Translations under genes and position numbers: made by a program
Shown: piece after piece, positions 1 to 12,856 of the stretch
Numbering within the stretch: the first letter of the stretch is position 1
Layout: every line of letters begins with the position of its first letter
Assembly (NCBI GenBank): GCA_942159475.1
Contig: OW804095.1
Span: forward strand, 153,987,517 to 154,051,516
DNA length: 64,000 nucleotides
DNA from: Sthenelais limicola
Taxonomy: Eukaryota; Annelida; Polychaeta; Phyllodocida; Sigalionidae
Reading direction: 5' to 3'
Notes under the pieces: generated by a model
The model's input: only the letters and a program-made list of their open reading frames with translations
Told to the model about the DNA's origin: nothing
Databases searched by the model: none

Positions 1-3000
1 CCTAGGCTATAGTGTGTTGGTTGGGGGGTAAGTTATAGCGGGGTGGAGTAGGCTATACAGGGTGCCTAGGCTATAGTGTGTTGGTTGGGGGGTAAGTTAT
101 AGCAGGGTGGAGTAGGCTATACAGGGTGCCTAGGCTATAGTGTGTTGGTTGGGGGGTAAGTTATAGCGGGGTGGAGTAGGCTATACAGGGTGCCTAGGCT
201 ATAGTGTGTTGGTTGGGGGGTAAGTTATAGCAGGGTGGAGTAGGCTATATAGGGTGCCTAGGCTATAGTGTGTTGGTTGGGGGGTAAGTTATAGCGGGGT
301 GGAGTAGGCTATACAGGGTGCCTAGGCTATAGTGTGTTGGTTGGGGGGTAAGTTATAGCGGGGTGGAGTAGGCTATACAGGGTGCCTAGGCTATAGTGTG
401 TTGGTTGGGGGGTAAGTTATAGCGGGGTGGAGTAGGCTATACAGGGTGCCTAGGCTATAGTGTGTTGGTTGGGGGGTAAGTTATAGCGGGGTGGAGTAGG
501 CTATACAGGGTGCCTAGGCTATAGTGTGTTGGTTGGGGGGTAAGTTATAGCAGGGTGGAGTAGGCTATACAGGGTGCCTAGGCTATAGTGTGTTGGTTGG
601 GGGGTAAGTTATAGCAGGGTGGAGTAGGCTATATAGGGTGCCTAGGCTATAGTGTGTTGGTTGGGGGGTAAGTTATAGCGGGGTGGAGTAGGCTATACAG
701 GGTGCCTAGGCTATAGTGTGTTGGTTGGGGGGTAAGTTATAGCGGGTGGAGTAGGCTATACAGGGTGCCTAGGCTATAGTGTGTTGGTTGGGGGGTAAGT
801 TATAGCGGGGTGGGGTAGGCTATATAGGGTGCCTAGGCTATAGTGTGTTGGTTGGGGGGTAAGGTATGGTGGGGTGGAGTAGGCTATACAGGGTGCCTAG
901 GCTATAGTGTGTTGGTTGGGGGGTAAGTTATAGCGGGGTGGAGTAGGCTATATAGGGTGCCTAGACTATAGTGTGTTGGTTGGGGGGTAAGTTATAGCGG
1001 GGTGGAGTAGGCTATACAGGGTGCCTAGGCTATAGTGTGTTGGTTGGGGGGTAAGTTATAGCGGGGTGGAGTAGGCTATACAGGGTGCCTAGGCTATAGT
1101 GTGTTGGTTGGGGGGGGGGGTAAGTTATAGCGGGGTGGAGTAGGCTATACAGGGTGCCTAGGCTATAGTGTGTTGGTTGGGGGGTAAGTTATAGCAGGGT
1201 GGAGTAGGCTATACAGGGTGCCTAGGCTATAGTGTGTTGGTTGGGGGGTAAGTTATAGCAGGGTGTGAGTAGGCTATACAGGGTGCCTAGGCTATAGTGT
1301 GTTGGTTGGGGGGTAAGGTATGGTGGGGTGGAGTAGGCTATACAGGGTGCCTAGGCTATAGTGTGTTGGTTGGGGGGTAAGTTATAGCGGGGTGGAGTAG
1401 GCTATACAGGGTGCCTAGGCTATAGTGTGTTGGTTGGGGGGTAAGTTATAGCAGGGTGTGAGTAGGCTATACAGGGTGCCTAGGCTATAGTGTGTTGGTT
1501 GGGGGGTAAGTTATAGCAGGGTGTGAGTAGGCTATACAGGGTGCCTAGGCTATAGTGTGTTGGTTGGGGGGTAAGTTATAGCGGGGTGGAGTAGGCTATA
1601 CAGGGTGCCTAGGCTATAGTGTGTTGGTTGGGGGGTAAGTTATAGCGGGGTGGAGTAGGCTATATAGGGTGCCTAGGCTATAGTGTGTTGGTTGGGGGGT
1701 AAGTTATAGCAGGGTGAGTAGGCTATATAGGGTGCCTAGGCTATAGTGTGTTGGTTGGGGGGTAAGTTATAGCGGGGTGGAGTAGGCTATACAGGGTGCC
1801 TAGGCTATAGTGTGTTGGTTGGGGGGTAAGTTATAGCGGGGTGGAGTAGGCTATATAGGGTGCCTAGGCTATAGTGTGTTGGTTGGGGGCTAGGTTATAG
1901 CGGGTGGGAGTAGGCTATACAGGGTGCCTAGGCTATAGTGTGTTGGTTGGGGGGTAAGTTATAGCGGGGTGGAGTAGGCTATACAGGGTGCCTAGGCTAT
2001 AGTGTGTTGGTTGGGGGGTAAGTTATAGCGGGGTGGAGTAGGCTATATAGGGTGCCTAGGCTATAGTGTGTTGGTTGGGGGCTAGGTTATAGCGGGTGGG
2101 AGTAGGCTATACAGGGTGCCTAGGCTATAGTGTGTTGGTTGGGGGGTAAGTTATAGCGGGGTGGAGTAGGCTATACAGGGTGCCTAGGCTATAGTGTGTT
2201 GGTTGGGGGGTAAGTTATAGCGGGGTGGAGTAGGCTATATAGGGTGCCTAGGCTATAGTGTGTTGGTTGGGGGGTAAGTTATAGCGGGGTGGAGTAGGCT
2301 ATACAGGGTGCCTAGGCTATAGTGTGTTGGTTGGGGGGTAAGTTATAGCAGGGTGGAGTAGGCTATATAGGGTGCCTAGGCTATAGTGTGTTGGTTGGGG
2401 GGTAAGTTATAGCAGGGTGTGAGTAGGCTATACAGGGTGCCTAGGCTATAGTGTGTTGGTTGGGGGGTAAGTTATAGTGGGGTGGAGTAGGCTATACAGG
2501 GTGCCTAGGCTATAGTGTGTTGGTTGGGGGGTAAGGTATGGTGGGGTGGAGTAGGCTATAAAGGGTGCCTAGGCTATAGTGTGTTGGTTGGGGGGTAAGT
2601 TATAGCGGGGTGGAGTAGGCTATACAGGGTGCCTAGGCTATAGTGTGTTGGTTGGGGGGTAAGTTATAGCAGGGTGGAGTAGGCTATACAGGGTGCCTAG
2701 GCTATAGTGTGTTGGTTGGGGGGTAAGTTATAGCGGGGTGGAGTAGGCTATACAGGGTGCCTAGGCTATAGTGTGTTGGTTGGGGGGTAAGTTATAGCAG
2801 GGTGGAGTAGGCTATATAGGGTGCCTAGGCTATAGTGTGTTGGTTGGGGGGTAAGTTATAGCGGGGTGGAGTAGGCTATACAGGGTGCCTAGGCTATAGT
2901 GTGTTGGTTGGGGGGTAAGTTATAGCGGGGTGGAGTAGGCTATACAGGGTGCCTAGGCTATAGTGTGTTGGTTGGGGGGTAAGTTATAGCGGGGTGGAGT

Positions 3001-6000
3001 AGGCTATACAGGGTGCCTAGGCTATAGTGTGTTGGTTGGGGGGTAAGTTATAGCGGGGTGGAGTAGGCTATACAGGGTGCCTAGGCTATAGTGTGTTGGT
3101 TGGGGGGTAAGTTATAGCAGGGTGGAGTAGGCTATACAGGGTGCCTAGGCTATAGTGTGTTGGTTGGGGGGTAAGTTATAGCAGGGTGGAGTAGGCTATA
3201 TAGGGTGCCTAGGCTATAGTGTGTTGGTTGGGGGGTAAGTTATAGCGGGGTGGAGTAGGCTATACAGGGTGCCTAGGCTATAGTGTGCTGGTTGGGGGGT
3301 AAGTTATAGCGGGTGGAGTAGGCTATACAGGGTGCCTAGGCTATAGTGTGTTGGTTGGGGGGTAAGTTATAGCGGGGTGGGGTAGGCTATATAGGGTGCC
3401 TAGGCTATAGTGTGTTGGTTGGGGGGTAAGGTATGGTGGGGTGGAGTAGGCTATACAGGGTGCCTAGGCTATAGTGTGTTGGTTGGGGGGTAAGTTATAG
3501 CGGGGTGGAGTAGGCTATATAGGGTGCCTAGACTATAGTGTGTTGGTTGGGGGGTAAGTTATAGCGGGGTGGAGTAGGCTATACAGGGTGCCTAGGCTAT
3601 AGTGTGTTGGTTGGGGGGTAAGTTATAGCGGGGTGGAGTAGGCTATACAGGGTGCCTAGGCTATAGTGTGTTGGTTGGGGGGGGGGGTAAGTTATAGCGG
3701 GGTGGAGTAGGCTATACAGGGTGCCTAGGCTATAGTGTGTTGGTTGGGGGGTAAGTTATAGCAGGGTGGAGTAGGCTATACAGGGTGCCTAGGCTATAGT
3801 GTGTTGGTTGGGGGAGGGGGTAAGTTATAGCGGGGTGGAGTAGGCTATACAGGGTGCCTAGGCTATAGTGTGTTGGTTGGGGGGTAAGGTATGGTGGGGT
3901 GGAGTAGGCTATACAGGGTGCCTAGGCTATAGTGTGTTGGTTGGGGGGTAAGGTATGGTGGGGTGGAGTAGGCTATACAGGGTGCCTAGGCTATAGTGTG
4001 TTGGTTGGGGGGTAAGTTATAGCGGGGTGGAGTAGGCTATATAGGGTGCCTAGGCTATAGTGTGTTGGTTGGGGGGTAAGTTATAGCAGGGTGGAGTAGG
4101 CTATACAGGGTGCCTAGGCTATAGTGTGTTGGTTGGGGGGTAAGTTATAGCGGGGTGGAGTAGGCTATACAGGGTGCCTAGGCTATAGTGTGTTGGTTGG
4201 GGGGTAAGTTATAGCGGGGTGGAGTAGGCTATACAGGGTGCCTAGGCTATAGTGTGTTGGTTGGGGGGTAAGTTATAGCGGGGTGTGAGTAGGCTATACA
4301 GGGTGCCTAGGCTATGGGGTGAGGGGTAAGTTATAGCAGGGTGGAGTAGGCTATACAGGGTGCCTAGGCTATAGTGTGTTGGTTGGGGGGTAAGTTATAG
4401 CGGGGTGGAGTAGGCTATACAGGGTGCCTAGGCTATAGTGTGTTGGTTGGGGGGTAAGTTATAGCAGGGTGGAGTAGGCTATACAGGGTGCCTAGGCTAT
4501 AGTGTGTTGGTTGGGGGGTAAGTTATAGCGGGGTGGAGTAGGCTATACAGGGTGCCTAGGCTATAGTGTGTTGGTTGGGGGGTAAGTTATAGCGGGGTGG
4601 AGTAGGCTATACAGGGTGCCTAGACTATAGTGTGCTGGTTGGGGGGTAAGGTATGGTGGGGTGGAGTAGGCTATACAGGGTGCCTAGGCTATAGTGTGTT
4701 GGTTGGGGGGTAAGTTATAGCGGGGTGGAGTAGGCTATACAGGGTGCCTAGGCTATAGTGTGTTGGTTGGGGGGTAAGGTATGGTGGGGTGGAGTAGGCT
4801 ATACAGGGTGCCTAGGCTATAGTGTGTTGGTTGGGGGGTAAGTTATAGCGGGGTGGAGTAGGCTATACAGGGTGCCTAGGCTATAGTGTGTTGGTTGGGG
4901 GGTAAGTTATAGCAGGGTGGAGTAGGCTATACAGGGTGCCTAGGCTATAGTGTGTTGGTTGGGGGGGGGGGTAAGTTATAGCGGGGTGGAGTAGGCTATA
5001 CAGGGTGCCTAGGCTATAGTGTGTTGGTTGGGGGGTAAGGTATGGTGGGGTGGAGTAGGCTATACAGGGTGCCTAGGCTATAGTGTGTTGGTTGGGGGGT
5101 AAGTTATAGCGGGGTGGAGTAGGCTATATAGGGTGCCTAGGCTATAGTGTGTTGGTTGGGGGGTAAGGTATAGCGGGGTGGAGTAGGCTATATAGGGTGC
5201 CTAGGCTATAGTGTGTTGGTTGGGGGGTAAGTTATAGCAGGGTGTGAGTAGGCTATACAGGGTGCCTAGGCTATAGTGTGTTGGTTGGGGGGTAAGTTAT
5301 AGCGGGGTGGAGTAGGCTATACAGGGTGCCTAGGCTATAGTGTGTTGGTTGGGGGGTAAGTTATAGCGGGGTGGGGTAGGCTATACAGGGTGCCTAGGCT
5401 ATAGTGTGTTGGTTGGGGGGTAAGTTATAGCAGGGTGGAGTAGGCTATACAGGGTGCCTAGACTATAGTGTGTTGGTTGGGGGGTAAGTTATAGCGGGGT
5501 GGAGTAGGCTATACAGGGTGCCTAGGCTATAGTGTGTTGGTTGGGGGGTAAGTTATAGCGGGGTGGAGTAGGCTATATAGGGTGCCTAGGCTATAGTGTG
5601 TTGGTTGGGGGGTAAGTTATGGCGGGGTGGAGTAGGCTATATAGGGTGCCTAGGCTATAGTGTGTTGGTTGGGGGGTAAGTTATGGCGGGGTGGAGTAGG
5701 CTATACAGGGTGCCTAGGCTATAGTGTGTTGGTTGGGGGGTAAGTTATAGCGGGGTGGAGTAGGCTATATAGGGTGCCTAGGCTATAGTGTGTTGGTTGG
5801 GGGGTAAGGTATAGCGGGGTGGAGTAGGCTATACAGGGTGCCTAGGCTATAGTGTGTTGGTTGGGGGGTAGGTTATAGCGGGGTGGAGTAGGCTATACAG
5901 GGTGCCTAGGCTATAGTGTGTTGGTTGGGGGGTAAGTTATAGCGGGGTGGAGTAGGCTATACAGGGTGCCTAGACTATAGTGTGTTGGTTGGGGGCTAGG

Positions 6001-6190
6001 TTATAGCGGGTGGGAGTAGGCTATACAGGGTGCCTAGGCTATAGTGTGTTGGTTGGGGGGTAAGTTATAGCGGGGTGGAGTAGGCTATACAGGGTGCCTA
6101 GGCTATAGTGTGTTGGTTGGGGGTAAGTTATAGCGGGGTGGAGTAGGCTATACAGGGTGCCTAGGCTATAGTGTGTTGGTTGGGGGTAAG
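1..6190. repeat. 64-bp satellite array (~97 copies)
   Basis: The unit is 64 bp, starts CCTAGGCTATAG, carries a TTGGTTGGGGGGTAAG block, and ends CTATACAGGGTG. It repeats head to tail from the first base of the window, so the array continues upstream. Variants include AGCGGGG versus AGCAGGG, TATACAGG versus TATATAGG, GTAAGGTATGGTG, a lengthened G run and a CTAGGTTATAGCGGGTGGG form. They recur in the same order in distant parts, which shows duplication of multi-unit blocks. The array ends at about 6190 in unique AT-rich DNA. It has no coding capacity of note, and one strand is strongly G-rich. Confidence 0.97.
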
Positions 6191-6550
6191 TTTTAATTGT
6201 ACCAATTTTAAAAGATTTAAACAGAGGCCCCTCCCCCAGATTTAAGGGGTCTAGCTCCCTTTTAGAAAACAAATACATACCAAAATCCTAAATTTGAATC
6301 ATTTGTACATATGATCAAACCAAAGCCACATATGATTTCTAAAATCAATTCACCGACTAGTTTTTAAAATATGAGGTGGCAAATATTTTCACCCTTTTAC
6401 TATTGGTTTCTATGGAAAACGATGATTTCTCAAAACATAATTCATATTTCTCACCAAGAACCCATCATCAGATGTTTTTCCAGGTGTAATATGTACCGCT
6501 TGGGAGGGTCTTCTTTGTTATAAAAGAAAAAAATATAGTTTTCACCGTCT
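6191..6550. other. unique AT-rich spacer between two satellites
   Basis: This is single-copy-looking AT-rich sequence between the 64-bp and 57-bp arrays. I see no open frame, RNA gene or TIR element in it. The short minus-strand frame crossing its left edge is mostly satellite. Confidence 0.6.
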
Positions 6551-9500
6551 AGTCTCACTTTAGCCCTACATACATCACTAGTCAAACTGTATGAAACATG
6601 CCCCAACCTATTGTCACTCTATATACATACATCACTAAACAAACTGTATGAAACATACCCCAACCTATTGTCACACTATATACATACATCACTAGTCAAA
6701 CTGTATGAAACATACCCCAACCTATTGTCACTCTATATACATACATCACTAGACAAACTGTATGAAACATGCCCCAACCTATTGTCACACTATAGCCCTA
6801 TATACATCACTAGACAAACTGTATGAAACATGCCCCAACCTATTGTCCCACTATATACATACATCACTAGACAAACTGCATGGAACATGCCCCAACCTAT
6901 TGTCACACTATATACATACATCACTAGACAAACTGTATGAAACATGCCCCAACCTATTGTCCCACTATATACATACATCACTAGACAAACTGTATGAAAC
7001 ATACCCCAACCTATTGTCACTCTATATACATATTTCATTAGACAAACTGCATGAAACATACCCCAACCTATTGTCCCACTATATACATACATCACTAGAC
7101 AAACTGTATGAAACATGCCCCAACCTATTGTCACACTATATACATACATCACTAGACAAACTGTATGAAACATGCCCCAACCTATTGTCACTCTATATAC
7201 ATACATCACTAGACAAACTGTATGAAACATGCCCCAACCTATTGTCACACTATATACATACATCACTAGACAAACTGTATGAAACATGCCCCAACCTATT
7301 GTCACTCTATATACATACATCACTAGACAAACTGTATGAAACATGCCCCAACCTATTGTCACTCTATATACATACATCACTAGACAAACTGTATGAAACA
7401 TACCCCAACCTATTGTCACACTATATACATACATCACTAGACAAACTGTATGAAACATGCCCCAACCTATTGTCACTCTATATACATACATCACTAGACA
7501 AACTGCATGAAACATGCCCCAACCTATTGTCACACTATATACATACATCACTAGACAAACTGTATGAAACATGCCCCAACCTATTGTCACACTATATACA
7601 TTCATCACTAGACAAACTGTATGAAACATGCCCCAACCTATTGTCACACTATATACATACATCACTAGACAAACAGTATGAAACATGCCCCAACCTATTG
7701 TCACTCTATATACATACATCACTAGACAAACTGTATGAAACATGCCCCAACCTATTGTCACACTATATACATACATCACTAGACAAACTGTATGAAACAT
7801 GCCCCAACCTATTGTCACACTATATACATACATCACTAGACAAACTGTGTGAAACATGCCCCAACCTATTGTCACTCTATATACATACATCACTAGACAA
7901 ACTGTATGAAACATACCCCAACCTATTGTCACTCTATATACATACATCACTAGACAAACTGTATGAAACATGCCCCAACCTATTGTCACTCTATATACAT
8001 ACATCACTAGACAAACTGTATGAAACATGCCCCAACCTATTGTCACACTATATACATACATCACTAGACAAACTGTATGAAACATGCCCCAACCTATTGT
8101 CACACTATATACATACATCACTAGACAAACTGTATGAAACATGCCCCAACCTATTGTCACTCTATATACATACATCACTAGACAAACTGTATGAAACATG
8201 CCCCAACCTATTGTCACTCTATATACATACATCACTAGACAAACTGTATGAAACATGCCCCAACCTATTGTCACACTATATACATACATCACTAGACAAA
8301 CTGTATGAAACATGCCCCAACCTATTGTCACACTATATACATACATCACTAGACAAACTGTATGAAACATGCCCCAACCTATTGTCACACTATATACATA
8401 CATCACTAGACAAACTGTATGAAACATGCCCCAACCCATTGTCACTCTATATATATACATCTCTAGACAAACTGTATGAAACATGCCCCAACCTATTGTC
8501 ACACTATATATATACATCTCTAGACAAACTGTATGAAACATACCCCAACCTATTGTCACTCTATATACATACATCACTAGACAAACTGTATGAAACATGC
8601 CCCAACCTATTGTCACTCTATATACATACATCACTAGACAAACTGTATGAAACATGCCCCAACCTATTGTCACTCTATATATATACATCTCTAGACAAAC
8701 TGTATGAAACATGCCCCAACCTATTGTCACACTATATACATACATCACTAGACAAACTGTATGAAACATGCCCCAACCTATTGTCACACTATATATATAC
8801 ATCACTAGACAAACTGTATGAAACATACCCCAACCTATTGTCACTCTATATACATACATCACTAGACAAACTGTATGAAACATGCCCCAACCTATTGTCA
8901 CTCTATATACATACATCACTAGACAAACTGTATGAAACATGCCCCAACCTATTGTCACTCTATATACATACATCACTAGACAAACTGTATGAAACATGCC
9001 CCAACCTATTGTCACACTATATACATACATCACTAGACAAACTGTATGAAACATGCCCCAACCTATTGTCACACTATATACATACATCACTAGACAAACT
9101 GTATGAAACATGCCCCAACCTATTGTCACACTATATACATACATCACTAGACAAACTGTATGAAACATGCCCCAACCCATTGTCACTCTATATATATACA
9201 TCTCTAGACAAACTGTATGAAACATGCCCCAACCTATTGTCACACTATATATATACATCTCTAGACAAACTGTATGAAACATACCCCAACCTATTGTCAC
9301 TCTATATACATACATCACTAGACAAACTGTATGAAACATGCCCCAACCTATTGTCACACTATATACATACATCACTAGACAAACTGTATGAAACATGCCC
9401 CAACCTATTGTCACACTATATACATACATCACTAGACAAACTGTATGAAACATGCCCCAACCTATTGTCACTCTATATACATACATCACTAGACAAACTG

Positions 9501-9648
9501 TATGAAACATGCCCCAACCTATTGTCACTCTATATACATACATCACTAGACAAACTGTATGAAACATGCCCCAACCTATTGTCACTCTGTATACATACAT
9601 CACTAGACAAACTGTATGAAACATGCCCCAACCTATTGTCACACTATA
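6551..9648. repeat. 57-bp satellite array (~54 copies)
   Basis: The unit is 57 bp and contains ACATCACTAGACAAACTG and CCCCAACCTATTGTCAC. Because 57 is 19 codons and the unit has no stop in one frame of each strand, frames of about 950 codons are open on both strands. These are repeat artefacts: variation does not favour synonymous sites, and no non-repeat domain is attached. A variant block (CCCATTGTCAC followed by ATATATATACATCTCTAG units) occurs at 8436 and again at 9177, exactly 13 units apart. The array ends precisely where an M1 transposon begins. Confidence 0.97.
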
Positions 9649-10059
9649 TGTGATGTGTTCCAGGAAAATGAGTCATTAGTTGCCAAAAATAGATTTTGAG
9701 ATACCATTATATTTGAAAAGATGAGATCAAGCCGATTCCAATGATAGTAAACAGTCTAACAATCTAATAACTATTTCTAGGTTTTAAGTTTGATATTTTC
9801 GTTTTTGAAAAGAAAAGTTTCCAATATTTCTGGGGGTCAAAAAAACAGTAAAGTAACTAAATGTAGTCCATATGAGGACCTTTAAAACAAAAGGATATGT
9901 TACATAGGTTGTCCTGAAATTTGATATATCGATTGATATAGGTATAAGTGATGAACCCTCCAAGAATTAGAACATTCCAATAATATGATCTTATAAAAAA
10001 AACACTTTAAAAAATATCAATTTTGCGACTTATGACTCATTTTCATGAAAGACATCACA
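9649..10059 (-). mobile_element. M1 TIR element (MITE), copy 1
   Basis: This element is about 411 bp. Its left end is TGTGATGTGTTCCAGG and its right end is the inverted match ending in CATCACA, flanked by TA on both sides. The inner part of the inverted repeat is the GAGTCA...AGT.GC / GCGACTTATGACTC pair. It has no transposase frame. It belongs to the subfamily that also contains the copy at 50343-50754. It abuts the last 57-bp satellite unit. Confidence 0.85.
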
Positions 10060-10451
10060 TATATGTAGAGACTTGAGACTACTCCTCATATAACATTTTT
10101 TATATTGATATACCTGTGTTGGTGACGAGTAAATACCTATCCTTCCCCTGTATATGCCTATAGCTGAGCCTTGTAATGTACTTATATCCTTGTTAAACAT
10201 GCTCTATGTTACCCCACCGCCTGGTATCAATAGTGCATCTCTCACCTTTGTTCCAGTAATTAAGGATTAATGGATTTATGCAATCAGAGTAGCTGCTAAT
10301 TACTCCCTGCATAACCCCGGTACTAAGCACAGCTTCTATTGATCCATACCACATGACTGGGCCTATATAGACTCAGAGCTATATCGGGCGTGCATTGTCC
10401 ATAGGTGCTAATGGTGGAGATGTTAGAACCAACAAATAAGATACAATTATA
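10060..10451. other. unique spacer
   Basis: This AT-rich sequence lies between two M1 elements. I see no convincing gene or repeat in it. Confidence 0.5.
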
Positions 10452-10861
10452 TGTGATGTGTTCCAGGAAAATTAGTCACAAGTCGCAATATTGATATTTT
10501 TCAAAGTGATTTTTTCACAGAATCTCTTTATCAAAATGTTTTGAATTTTTGAAGGTCTATCCCTTGTAGTCATATGAATCCATGTGACAAATTTCGGGAC
10601 ATTGTATTAAATATATCCTTGCGTTTTGATGGCCTTCGTATGGAGTATATTCTATTACTTTACTGGTAATTGCCCATCCATGAACACTGCAAACGTTTTT
10701 TTTCAAAAATAAAAATATCAAACTTAAAATATAGAAATACATGTTATGTACCCTAGTGTTTACTATCATTAGAATCGGCTTGATCTCCTCTTTTCAAATA
10801 TGATGATATCTCAAAATCCATATTTTGCGACTTATGACGTATTTTCCTAAAACGGATCACA
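10452..10861 (+). mobile_element. M1 TIR element, copy 2
   Basis: This element is about 410 bp with ends TGTGATGTG and GGATCACA, flanked by TA. Internally it is nearly identical to the inverted copy at 50963-51330, so this subfamily moved or was copied recently. Both copies keep a ~70-codon frame open on the strand equivalent to minus here. That is expected from near-identity and is not evidence of function. Confidence 0.85.
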
Positions 10862-11127
10862 TATGTTTTACATGTATTTTGGTCTCTTACCAAAGAAATG
10901 AAAAACGTTTCATTCCTTTCCTACCCCCACATAAACCCACACCTTTACCTGCTTACTTTACTACAGGCCTGGCTGGGATCCCCTGGGCGGAATAGTGCAA
11001 ACAGCAGCTTTATTAGGGTCCCTTTGAAGATGCATCTTAGCCAGATTATACTAGAAAAATAAATGTTTTTCTTCTAATTGCACTTTTTCTGTGATGACGT
11101 AGCTGAAGGTAGCATACCGGGAATATA
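10862..11127. other. unique spacer
   Basis: This is AT-rich to mixed sequence between an M1 copy and a hairpin relic. I see no gene. Confidence 0.45.
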
Positions 11128-11226
11128 TAAAGAGAATGGAAAGAGGGAGTAGTGATTATTTATTATACAAGATTGCAATCTCGTCTAATAAATATTCAAT
11201 TATTTGTACCTTGTTCCATTCTATAT
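11128..11226. mobile_element. relic of the M3 hairpin element
   Basis: The segment runs from AAAGAGAATGGAA to CCTTGTTCCATTCTATA. It is a loop-deleted version of the hairpin in the M3 copies at 12189-12306 and 35647-35768: the arms (GATTATTTATTATACAAGATTG and the matching right arm) now meet directly. It lies immediately beside the next M1 copy. Confidence 0.55.
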
Positions 11227-11227
11227 T

Positions 11228-11636
11228 TGTGATGTGTTTCAGTAAAATGAGTCACAAGTCGCAAAATTGATATTTTTCAAAATAATTTTTTCACAAGATC
11301 TCTTTATTGAAATGCTCTGATTTTCAGAGGCTTTAGCACTTATAATAGTATAAATCCATGTAACAAATTTCAGGACATTGTATTAAATATATCCTTGTGT
11401 TTTGAAGGCATTTGTATGGAGTATATTTAGTTACTTTACTGGTAATTACCATTCCAGAAACATTGAAAACGTTTTTTTTCAAAATAAAATTATCAAATTT
11501 AAAATATAGAAATACATTTTAGGTGTCCTAGTGTTTACTATCTTTATAATCGGCTTGATCTCCTCTTTTCAAATATGGTGATATCCCAAAATCCATATTT
11601 TGCGACTTATGACTCATTTTCCTAAAACGGATCACA
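11228..11636 (+). mobile_element. M1 TIR element, copy 3
   Basis: This ~409-bp element runs from TGTGATGTGTTTCAG to GGATCACA. The right flank is TA. The left flank is TT, so the target duplication is imperfect. Its interior matches copy 2, but it is more diverged. Confidence 0.8.
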
Positions 11637-11751
11637 TATTATATGCCCCTAGCATAGACAAATACCGACATATAAACCTTTGTTTTGGGTTTTGAATTGT
11701 CATGAAGTATCTATAAGCTAAGGCAAAACAATTTGAATCTTTATTACATGT

Positions 11752-12340
11752 GCATTCTATATGAGAGGTGCTATAAGGGGGGTGCTATAAAAATATTCAT
11801 ATAGGATGCGTCCTATAAAAAAATGTAGTTGTCTAAAAATAGCTCTGTTGATATGCTTCGCGGAGCTTTGGCTCTCCACGAAGCATGTAAACAAATCCAC
11901 CCGTGCTTCTGGTACTATGATTATAGAAATACATAATAAAAACCACACCATTTCTCTATCGAATGATATAAGTTATATTAATGTAGCTCAAGAAATGGCC
12001 ACAATATGAACATTTTAATTCAACAATATAAGTATGTCTAAATACTGCATGATCACACAGTGGGCACCGTCAGCGGGGCTGTCAGCGGGGCTGTCAGCGA
12101 GGTTCTCTGTGCTTCTGTAATATTTTTTCAGTGATATGTGATGACATATATTCAAATTTTATGCACATATAATAAATATAGAATGGAACTCGCCGGCAAT
12201 AATAAAAAATTTATTAGACTTGATTCGTCCACATAAGCACTCTGCCTAGGGCATCGTGCTCATGTGGATGAATCTCGTCCAATAAATTTTCGATTATTGC
12301 CAGCTTGTCCCATTCTCTCTATTTATTGTACACATAAATA
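11752..12340 (-). mobile_element. M3 hairpin (foldback-like) element, copy 1
   Basis: This ~590-bp element is the reverse complement of 35637-36222. In order it has an end CATTCTATATGAGAGG, a GGACGCGTCC-like motif, an imperfect palindrome around GCTTCGCGGAGC, a run of GTCAGCGGGGCT repeats, and a long terminal hairpin. It has no transposase frame. The short frames here (for example 11806-12009) are not conserved in the other copy. Confidence 0.75.
12189..12306. repeat. long hairpin of M3 copy 1
   Basis: The inverted arms are about 50 nt each, with a short loop near CTGCCTAGGGCATC. The arms contain CCACATAAGCAC and GTGCTCATGTGG. It is the counterpart of 35647-35768. Confidence 0.8.
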
Positions 12341-12856
12341 CCATACCCTTAAAATACTTGTATTGACCCCACTTATTGCACCTCTCAAATGGCGCACAGT
12401 GCAGGCCCAGTCTGAGGGTGGGTGGGGCTCTGACCACAGCTGTAGGTATGTGCCTCCCCACACCCACTCACACACAGTGCAGGCACATGCATCATGCACT
12501 CAACCTGCACCTACATACAGCACATCTAATGACCTGTTGACATTTGTTCTAATTATTGTTTTCCATAATTATCTAAGGAAAATAAATTAATGTGCAGATA
12601 GGGCATGGTGTTGTCTCATATATCCTCAAGTTTGATGGCAATATTAGATGTTTTTCTGCCTCTAAAATGACTTTTATTAAGGGTCCCTCTCTGCATCCAT
12701 TGAAACCTGCACCCATATAATGTAAACACAGGTGGTTTGGCCCCAGTTCCGGTCAAATTCACCCATGACCCTCTACTCGGGCCTCAGTTTCCCAGTCATA
12801 AATTCTATTTCAAATCTTCTCTTGTCCACAATTCTAAGTAATCATGTTTCTCTACG
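12341..12856. other. unique sequence, no clear gene
   Basis: This stretch separates the M3 element from the 9-bp repeat. A plus-strand frame at 12264-12590 runs from the transposon into it and is not convincing. I see no splice-bounded exon. Confidence 0.45.

Noticed and set aside
1..6190. CRISPR-like array
   Set aside because: The 64-bp units are contiguous with no unique spacers, and the rest of the window is eukaryotic.
1..6190. telomeric repeat
   Set aside because: No TTAGGG or other telomere unit; the 64-bp unit is a satellite.
6762..9653. 963-codon and 950-codon open frames on opposite strands
   Set aside because: Both are translations of the 57-bp satellite. The period is 19 codons without stops, and no non-repeat domain is attached.
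10557..10769. 70-codon protein conserved at 51055-51270
   Set aside because: Both lie in near-identical copies of the non-coding M1 element. The older copies do not keep the frame.
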